Assembly: GCF_015477775.1 (NCBI RefSeq)
Contig: NZ_JADLQO010000010.1
Span: forward strand, 186,001 to 250,000
Reading direction: 5' to 3'
DNA: 64,000 nucleotides
Source of the DNA: Nocardia abscessus
GTDB taxonomy: Bacteria; Actinomycetota; Actinomycetes; Mycobacteriales; Mycobacteriaceae
Each line of letters starts with the position of its first letter. Position 1 is the first letter of the stretch. Positions 59,112 through 64,000 of the stretch are shown in pieces. The translations under genes were made by a program, and so were the position numbers. Under the pieces are notes generated by a model. That model was not told the origin of the DNA, did no database searches, and saw nothing but the letters and a program-made list of their open reading frames with translations.

Positions 59112-59597
59112 ATGAGCCTTCGAGAAGTTCCGCTACGCACGCTGTCCGGCGAACCGACGACATTGGCCGACCTGGTCGGCGACCGCGCCGTCCTGCTGGT
59201 CAACGTGGCCTCGAAATGCGGGCTGACGCCGCAATACTCCGGTCTGGTCGAACTGCACAAGTCCTTCGGGCCGCGCGGTCTCAGCGTGGTCGGCGTGCCG
59301 TGCAACCAGTTCATGGGCCAGGAGCCGGGCACCGCGGAGGAGATCCAGCAGTTCTGTTCCACCACCTACGGCGTCGATTTCCCCTTGCTGGAGAAGACCG
59401 ACGTCAACGGCGACCAGCGCCACGCCCTCTACCAGACCCTGGTGGAGACCCCCGACGCCGAGGGCGCCGCCGGTGACATCCAGTGGAACTTCGAGAAGTT
59501 CCTGATCGACCGAGACGGCAAGGTGGCGGGCCGCTTCCGCCCGCGGACCACGCCCGATGCCCCGGAACTGGTCGCGGCGATCGAAGCCGTGCTCTGA
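59112..59597 (+). CDS. Glutathione peroxidase-family thiol peroxidase
   Basis: 161 residues. Catalytic Cys in LVNVASKCGLTPQYSGLVEL, the resolving/second conserved motif VPCNQFMGQEPGT and the Trp/Asn tetrad member in IQWNFEKFLIDRDG. Cys form, not selenocysteine. In actinomycetes without glutathione these enzymes normally use thioredoxin to reduce peroxides. ATG 59112 (MSLREV) matches the family start. A hairpin follows 15 bases after the stop. Confidence 0.9.
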   Translation: MSLREVPLRTLSGEPTTLADLVGDRAVLLVNVASKCGLTPQYSGLVELHKSFGPRGLSVVGVPCNQFMGQEPGTAEEIQQFCSTTYGVDFPLLEKTDVNGDQRHALYQTLVETPDAEGAAGDIQWNFEKFLIDRDGKVAGRFRPRTTPDAPELVAAIEAVL

Positions 59598-59612
59598 GGT
59601 AGACGCGAAAGG

Positions 59613-59647
59613 CCGGAGCCGTCGTCCGATCGGGGTGGCGGCTCCGG
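59613..59647 (+). terminator. Hairpin after the peroxidase gene
   Basis: CCGGAGCCG (59613-59621) pairs with CGGCTCCGG (59639-59647), with a 17-base loop; no U-tract. Confidence 0.6.
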
Positions 59648-59875
59648 TCGCGTCATGCCCCACTCCGGTCACCACGTGACGGCCTCTGACCTCGCGGCCG
59701 ACTTATGAAACGCCGACAGGCGGAAGGTAGAAGGTTGGGCAGTAGTTCCTAGCCGACCGAACTGCGAGCCGATCAAAGTTGGATGGCTATCGGTCGCGAG
59801 ATACTCCCCGCGCGCGATCCTGCTCGTGTCTAGTCCCGCCACGCACAACGCGAGGCGAATGACCAGGCGGCTGCC

Positions 59876-60934
59876 TCACCGCTGCTTGCGGGTGATGCGC
59901 CTGCCCCAACCACACGAGTCGTTCCACCTCCGACAAGCGCCCCTTCTCGTCCAACTCCTTGAACGCCGCGTTTCGTGCCTCGTCAAGAGCTTTGAACGCA
60001 GCCTCACGTTCTTCTCAACCGCTGCACGCGCCTCGGCGGCTGAACGCTTCACACTGGCAGCGTCGGCCGCTTCTGGAGCCGCCTGTTCACTGGCGTCGGT
60101 AGCTTCCTGCTGCGGGTACTGGTCGGGTGCCGGGAATTCCTGCGCAACCCGTTCGGCGGCTGCACGCTCAACCCGCGCACGCTCGGTTTCCTGTGTTCGG
60201 CGTGCTTCCAGGGTTCGCTTCACCTGCTCTCTGGCCTGTCTGTCCTGCTCGGCATGCTGCGGCGCATCCGACCGGCCACGCGCGGCAGCTTCCCGGAACC
60301 GCAGCATCTTCCGGAACTTCTCGGCCCGCTCGCGTACTTTCTTCTCCAGCTCTGCAGCCTTCGCCTGCTGTTCGCGCTGCTGCGCCTTCTGCTGTAGAGC
60401 CTGTTCGCCGACACCGGGTAGTTCGAGCTGCCGAACCAGCTCCAGGCTTTTACCCAGGTCTATGGCCTGCACAGCCATTTCTTGCGATACCTCAATGTGC
60501 TGAAATCGGCCCTTGAAGTCCTGCTCCATCTGCTGAAGCAAAGCGCGGATCTCCTGCGGGATATGCTTACCCTGGACCGTTACCCAAGCGCCGGAATAAT
60601 ATCTTTCCGTCTCGAGTAGATGCCGGTCTATGGCGATTTGCCTACGCGTCTCTTTCGTGTCATCGACGCGGCCGGACTTATATTCGGTGAAGGCACGTTC
60701 GCCATGCTCACTGTACACGCGCGCCTGGTCGATACGCCGGTTCCCTTCCGTGGTGTATTCTCTGTGCTCGCGCACCCACCCGTTTTCTCGGGTCTCGCCG
60801 CGCATCTGCGCCATACCCCGGTGAAACCGTTCCCCCTTCTGAGGGTTTTCCCGGCCGCGCTGTTTTCTATGCGCCTCTTGTCGGCGGAATCTCTCGCGCT
60901 CTTCCATCCGGCGTCTGGCATCGTCGTCGGACAT
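59876..60934 (-). CDS. Coiled-coil protein with possible PD-(D/E)XK nuclease segment; 3' end frameshifted
   Basis: 352 residues as read. An Arg/Glu-rich N-terminus leads to residues 60-125, RIDQARVYSEHGERAFTEYK followed by SGRVDDTKETRRQIAIDRHL, with a D..(E)xK spacing like restriction-endonuclease folds. A long Ala/Glu/Gln/Arg coiled coil follows (about 180-330). At 60011-60014 the frame probably loses one base: the other frame continues EREAAFKALDEARNAAFKEL then DEKGRLSEVERLVWLGQAHH and ends about 59787. As read, the C-terminus is Arg/Trp-rich nonsense. It follows the gene at 60993 by 58 bases, same strand. Function not known; nuclease toxin is one possibility. Confidence 0.55.
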   Translation of the reverse strand: MSDDDARRRMEERERFRRQEAHRKQRGRENPQKGERFHRGMAQMRGETRENGWVREHREYTTEGNRRIDQARVYSEHGERAFTEYKSGRVDDTKETRRQIAIDRHLLETERYYSGAWVTVQGKHIPQEIRALLQQMEQDFKGRFQHIEVSQEMAVQAIDLGKSLELVRQLELPGVGEQALQQKAQQREQQAKAAELEKKVRERAEKFRKMLRFREAAARGRSDAPQHAEQDRQAREQVKRTLEARRTQETERARVERAAAERVAQEFPAPDQYPQQEATDASEQAAPEAADAASVKRSAAEARAAVEKNVRLRSKLLTRHETRRSRSWTRRGACRRWNDSCGWGRRITRKQR

Positions 60935-60992
60935 CGGTAAGCGACCCCCCAGTGAAGCAGAACTCAGATGAAAGAACTTGGGCTACAAGACA

Positions 60993-61529
60993 TCACAGAC
61001 GAGGATGAGTTTTCCATTCAGCCCAGTCCAGGCCCATGCTGTGGGCTTCCATCGTCACGTCCGAGCAGCCTTCCTCGATCGCCCACTGCACGAGATAAAG
61101 TGCGCTGAAAACGCTATCGGTGTAGTCGAAACGCAGACTCGGACCGATCGCCTGGTATACCGGTGCGCTGGTGCCGGGAGCATCGAACCATTGTGCCCCT
61201 GCCTGTCGGACGAAATATTCACCAAGGAATCGAGCGTACTTGTCGACGATATCGGCATTCTCGGGCGAGAGGATAGTGGGCTTGTCCAGAAATGCAGTGT
61301 CGGCGGCTTCCTCGATGCGGGACAGAAATGGACGCTCCCACCATGGGCACGATGAGGATTCCGGGTGGACATCCGGAAGCGTCTCCGTAAGGAATTTCTG
61401 TATCTGCGATTCCATACGTTCCCGAGCGATCCACGCGGCCCACTCCTGCCGCTGCCGCACCAGTTTTTCGTCTACCTCGATTTCCACACCGAGGTCCATC
61501 ATCATCTGCTCGTCATTCCCCATGTCCAC
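60993..61529 (-). CDS. Unknown protein, possible immunity/partner of the coiled-coil protein
   Basis: 178 residues, acidic. The segment IVDKYARFLGEYFVRQAGAQ followed by WFDAPG..PVYQAIGPSLRF resembles the 'YvryLGE.fr...gg.W' pattern seen in small proteins coded beside polymorphic toxins, but I cannot name the family. AAGGAGAGGAAG precedes the ATG. First gene of a two-gene unit with the coiled-coil protein. No membrane helix or signal. Confidence 0.55.
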   Translation of the reverse strand: MDMGNDEQMMMDLGVEIEVDEKLVRQRQEWAAWIARERMESQIQKFLTETLPDVHPESSSCPWWERPFLSRIEEAADTAFLDKPTILSPENADIVDKYARFLGEYFVRQAGAQWFDAPGTSAPVYQAIGPSLRFDYTDSVFSALYLVQWAIEEGCSDVTMEAHSMGLDWAEWKTHPRL

Positions 61530-61604
61530 TTCCTCTCCTTATTGTCCGAACAGGTCAGTCTCGCGCCTGCGCGGTCACCGGGCAAGCGGCGGGCGGAGGC
61601 TGGT

Positions 61605-61919
61605 TCAGGTGCCTGTGATGTGCTGGCCGATGATCGCGGGTATCAACAGGTCCAAGAAGGTGATCTCGTCGGCGGCGGGGATGTTGTCGATGATCGGATC
61701 AAGGACCGGTGCGGCGTAGAGGCGGCCGGTGTGGGGTCCGGCGGCGGTACGGGCGCTGGTGATCAGCTCGAAGACGACCATCGCCATCACGCGGACGCGC
61801 ATGGTTTCGCTCATCCCGTCCCGCACGGCATCCGCAGTGCTGGCCACCAGGGTGCCGATCACCTCGGTGAGGACGTCGAGTTCGGCGGCGGATCGCTCGG
61901 CGTCTTGGTCACCGGTCAC
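61605..61919 (-). CDS. Small conserved actinobacterial protein
   Basis: 104 residues from a GTG that overlaps the stop of the upstream gene (GTGA). Helical, with SAAELDVLTEVIGTLVASTA, VRDGMSETMRVRVMAMVVFE LITSARTAAGPHT and PIIDNIPAADEITFLDLLIP. An in-frame ATG at 61964 would give a longer overlap and is less likely. Function unknown. Encoded with the next gene beside an XRE regulator in what may be a recurrent set. Confidence 0.55.
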   Translation of the reverse strand: MTGDQDAERSAAELDVLTEVIGTLVASTADAVRDGMSETMRVRVMAMVVFELITSARTAAGPHTGRLYAAPVLDPIIDNIPAADEITFLDLLIPAIIGQHITGT

Positions 61920-62428
61920 CGACCGGCCTGCGGCGGCACTGGTGGCGGAGCCTTCACCGCCCATCGCTGCCGGGTGTGCTGGGCTGCGCACCTCCGGATC
62001 GCTTCGACCACAAGCCGTCCCTGCGGCCGGTAGGGGTCGCGGGGTGGATGTACCCACGCCCGGAACAAGCCGGGGCGCTGTCCGGGGCCGGGCAACGCAA
62101 TCTCTCCGGCACGGAGGATCGACACACTCAGCCGCGACATCTCCGCGAACAGTCGAATGTCCTCCGGCAGATCCGGGGCGGTGAGGAAAGTCCATCGCTG
62201 CGAGCGCGGATGCGTCAGTACCGGCCCGGTCTGCTGGCCCGCGCGGTGCATCCATGCTTTGACTTCCGAGCCGATGAACGCGGGCATCATCAACCCGCAC
62301 ACCCGGCCCGCCCGCAGGGTGATCCGCCCGAGGTGCGGTGGGTTGACCTCGGCGGGCAAGTCGCACACCCGCCGATAGAAATCGCACACCGACATCGGTG
62401 TGTCCCCAGATTTTTTCAGTGAGTCCAC
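61916..62428 (-). CDS. Conserved actinobacterial protein of unknown function
   Basis: 170 residues. VCDFYRRVCDLPAEVNPPHL then GRITLRAGRVCGLMMPAFIG, and later DLPEDIRLFAEMSRLSVSIL with WVHPPRDPYRPQGRLVVEAI. This layout ('Y...FDLPAEID..HLGRI.L..G..ALMMPA') is common in Nocardia and Streptomyces proteins next to XRE regulators, but I know of no assigned function. GTG 62428 has GGGGAG six bases upstream; ATG 62395 is an alternative. Divergent from the XRE gene, with repeats between. Confidence 0.55.
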   Translation of the reverse strand: MDSLKKSGDTPMSVCDFYRRVCDLPAEVNPPHLGRITLRAGRVCGLMMPAFIGSEVKAWMHRAGQQTGPVLTHPRSQRWTFLTAPDLPEDIRLFAEMSRLSVSILRAGEIALPGPGQRPGLFRAWVHPPRDPYRPQGRLVVEAIRRCAAQHTRQRWAVKAPPPVPPQAGR

Positions 62429-62585
62429 AAGCGTCTCCCCTCGCTCGAACGATTGGCATGCACCCGACGCCGAGGTCGAACCGCCGACTGCGCATCATCG
62501 GCCAGCCGATAGGGACGGGATGAGCATTCGGCGACACCCGGCGTCGGGGCTGAATCAAGCGTTACGCACAACGATCGGCCTGTGC

Positions 62586-62667
62586 AGTGGCACGAGGGAG
62601 TGGCATTATGCGCTGGATCACTGGATGGCTGCACTGAGGGCTGGCAGTAGTGGCATTAATAGTGGCA
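62586..62667. repeat. Four AGTGGCA direct repeats in two pairs, probable XRE operator
   Basis: AGTGGCA at 62586, 62599, 62649 and 62661. Within a pair the spacing is 13 and 12 bases (about one helical turn); equivalent members of the two pairs are 63 and 62 bases apart. The inner copies extend to AGTGGCATTA. All lie between the divergent genes at 62428 and 62729. Confidence 0.65.
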
Positions 62668-62728
62668 CTTGGGGTTTTAGCTGCTGTTAATCCTTCCGCG
62701 TGCTGCTGAAACGGGAGATGATCGGCCA

Positions 62729-63874
62729 ATGGGTGTGGGCGAGTTGATCCGTGAGCTTCGGAAGGCGCGCGGATGGTCGCAGGGCAGGTTGGCGGACGAG
62801 TTGGCCGCCCACTCGGGGGCGAGTATCTCTCGGGAGTACATCTCGAGGCGTTGGGAGAACGGAGACACGGTGCCCAGCCGGTTTTGGCTACGCCATCTAT
62901 CGGCGGTGCTGGATGTGCCTCTGGCAGTTTTCGAGGACGATGGCATGAACAGACGAAAGTTCCTGGCTCAGGTGGCCGCGACCAGTATCGCGCCGGTAGT
63001 GGCATCGGATCTGCTGGCGGCTGGGTTCTCGGCGCGGCTGGATCATGCCGGGCCGAGTATCGAGGCATGGCAGGCGAAGCTCAGCGCCTACGGCACGGAT
63101 TACATGTCGCTCGGTGCAGCGGATATCCAACGGCGCCTGGCCGTCGACCTGGCGGTCCTGCAACAGCAGTTGGACAGCCCGCAGATGTGGGGAGCGGCGG
63201 CCCGGCTGATGACCCTGTACGCGAAAACGTTCCCAGGGTCGGACGGCACCAAGGCGGTTACCTGGTATCGCATGGCCGCTGAGGCTGCGGACCGTTCCGA
63301 GGACGAGCAGACTCGAGTATGGGTGCGCGGGCGGGCAGCCATTGCCCTCGGTTACGAAGGTGCAGCGCTGCGGGTCGCGGACCTCTTCGCCGACCAAGCA
63401 CTGGCGCTGTCGGACAAACCGAGCTTGGGGCGTCTCAACGCGATCATGGGCAAGGCGCATGCGGCAGTGCTGCGCGGCGACCACGGGACAGGGCGCGCTC
63501 TCGTGGAGGAGGGACGCCGGGTGTTCGACAAGTCCGGATCGTATGAGCAAACCTCTGACTACGCCGTCCCGTGGTGGCGCATGAACGTATTTCTCTCCTT
63601 GCTGGCCGCACGGCGTGGGGATGAGAAATCGGCGGTGGCATCGCAAGAGCAAGCGCGAAGAGAACTTCCGGCCGAACTGCCGCGCTTTGCGACGCATCTG
63701 GAGATGCACCGTGGTCTGATGCTGGTGAGAGTCGGTGATCGAGCCGAGGGAATCCGAACGGCACGTACCGCGATGGATGCGCTTCCGCCTGAGAAGCACT
63801 CGCTCACACTGCGGATGCTGATGGACGAGATCGCCGGAGCAAAGGACACAGCAGCCGGTGTCACGCGTGGGTAG
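62729..63874 (+). CDS. XRE-family regulator with TPR-like domain
   Basis: 381 residues. HTH_3-type N-terminus: GELIRELRKARGWSQGRLAD ELAAHSG..ISREYISRRWENGDTVPS. Then MNRRKFLAQVAATSIAPVVA, a twin-Arg-like segment common in this family, and a helical-repeat sensor region up to the C-terminus (for example ADRSEDEQTRVWVRGRAAIA and LGRLNAIMGKAHAAVLRGDH). Such proteins often sense peptides or control neighbouring small genes in actinomycete development and antibiotic control. GGGAG precedes the ATG. Divergent from the two small unknown genes across the AGTGGCA repeats. Confidence 0.85.
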   Translation: MGVGELIRELRKARGWSQGRLADELAAHSGASISREYISRRWENGDTVPSRFWLRHLSAVLDVPLAVFEDDGMNRRKFLAQVAATSIAPVVASDLLAAGFSARLDHAGPSIEAWQAKLSAYGTDYMSLGAADIQRRLAVDLAVLQQQLDSPQMWGAAARLMTLYAKTFPGSDGTKAVTWYRMAAEAADRSEDEQTRVWVRGRAAIALGYEGAALRVADLFADQALALSDKPSLGRLNAIMGKAHAAVLRGDHGTGRALVEEGRRVFDKSGSYEQTSDYAVPWWRMNVFLSLLAARRGDEKSAVASQEQARRELPAELPRFATHLEMHRGLMLVRVGDRAEGIRTARTAMDALPPEKHSLTLRMLMDEIAGAKDTAAGVTRG

Positions 63875-64000
63875 TCTCGTGCACCGCTGACCGAATCAGC
63901 CGCGGATCAGCAGGCTCCCGACGACTCCCGGGGCCTGTTGTCGCCTTTGCGGCCGGAGATCGGTCGGCCAGAGAGCACCGAGATCGCGAGCGCTGGGTTG
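63875..64000. other. Right edge, nothing identified
   Basis: The last 126 bases hold no recognisable gene start, repeat or terminator. Confidence 0.4.

Noticed and set aside
62586..62667. AGTGGCA repeats as a CRISPR array or replication iterons
   Set aside because: Repeats are 7 bases and only four copies with no equal spacers; no replication gene nearby. A regulator-binding role fits better.

Overview
The window is high-GC DNA from an actinomycete, most likely Nocardia or a close mycolic-acid-containing relative. Pointers are an antigen-85-type mycolyltransferase-like esterase, F420-linked enzymes (an intact PPOX-fold protein and a broken Ddn-like gene), the actinobacterial families DUF3556, DUF3558 and DUF4192, PucR and WYL regulators, an ECF41-type sigma factor, and a locus whose gene order matches the Mycobacterium tuberculosis Rv0763c-Rv0771 region. 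No rRNA, tRNA or CRISPR array was seen.

Positions 1-33,500 are loosely packed and heavily decayed. Intact genes are a K+ transporter (kup), a phospholipase D-family enzyme, an SPW membrane protein with a MarR repressor, a flavin monooxygenase divergent from a WYL regulator, a lipolytic hydrolase, a kinase-like protein, small enzymes (VOC, HIT, GFA), a DEAD-box RNA helicase, an epoxide hydrolase, an FKBP isomerase, a DUF3558 lipoprotein, an esterase and an aminoglycoside nucleotidyltransferase-like gene. Between them lie at least a dozen pseudogenes: alpha/beta hydrolases, short-chain dehydrogenases, an aldehyde dehydrogenase, a Ddn-like gene, a TetR gene, a dprA fragment and a decayed second copy of the esterase. 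There are also IS256-, ISAzo13- and another transposase remnant. Several pseudogenes carry a single-base indel or an internal deletion.

Positions 33,600-48,100 are intact. They hold DUF3556, a NUDIX hydrolase and a tightly overlapping six-gene operon: bioY, acyl-CoA ligase, thiolase, bioM, bioN, acyl-CoA ligase. It reads as an ECF vitamin transporter built together with a CoA-ligase/thiolase module. A perfect palindrome, TTGAACGTCGTTCAA, sits at its promoter and recurs with one change at the PAP2 phosphatase gene 7 kb away. PucR and AraC regulators, an atypical HAD protein and an ECF sigma factor/DoxX pair follow.

Positions 48,200-59,600 form a catabolic island. On the minus strand: aldehyde dehydrogenase, SDR, HIBADH-like reductase, CMD-family protein, FAD dehydrogenase, TetR and GMC oxidoreductase. 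On the plus strand: a CYP123-like P450 reduced in frame to 113 residues, an SDR, a ferredoxin, an aldehyde dehydrogenase and a glutathione peroxidase. Order and sequence resemble M. tuberculosis Rv0763c-Rv0771, but CYP51 is missing and CYP123 is gutted. A shared operator (GGACATGTGTCTGGA type) at the tetR gene and at both divergent promoters points to one local TetR regulon.

Positions 59,700-64,000 look like accessory DNA: a coiled-coil protein with a possible PD-(D/E)XK nuclease segment and a partner gene, two coupled small unknown genes, and an XRE/TPR-type regulator whose divergent promoter region carries four AGTGGCA direct repeats arranged as two pairs.
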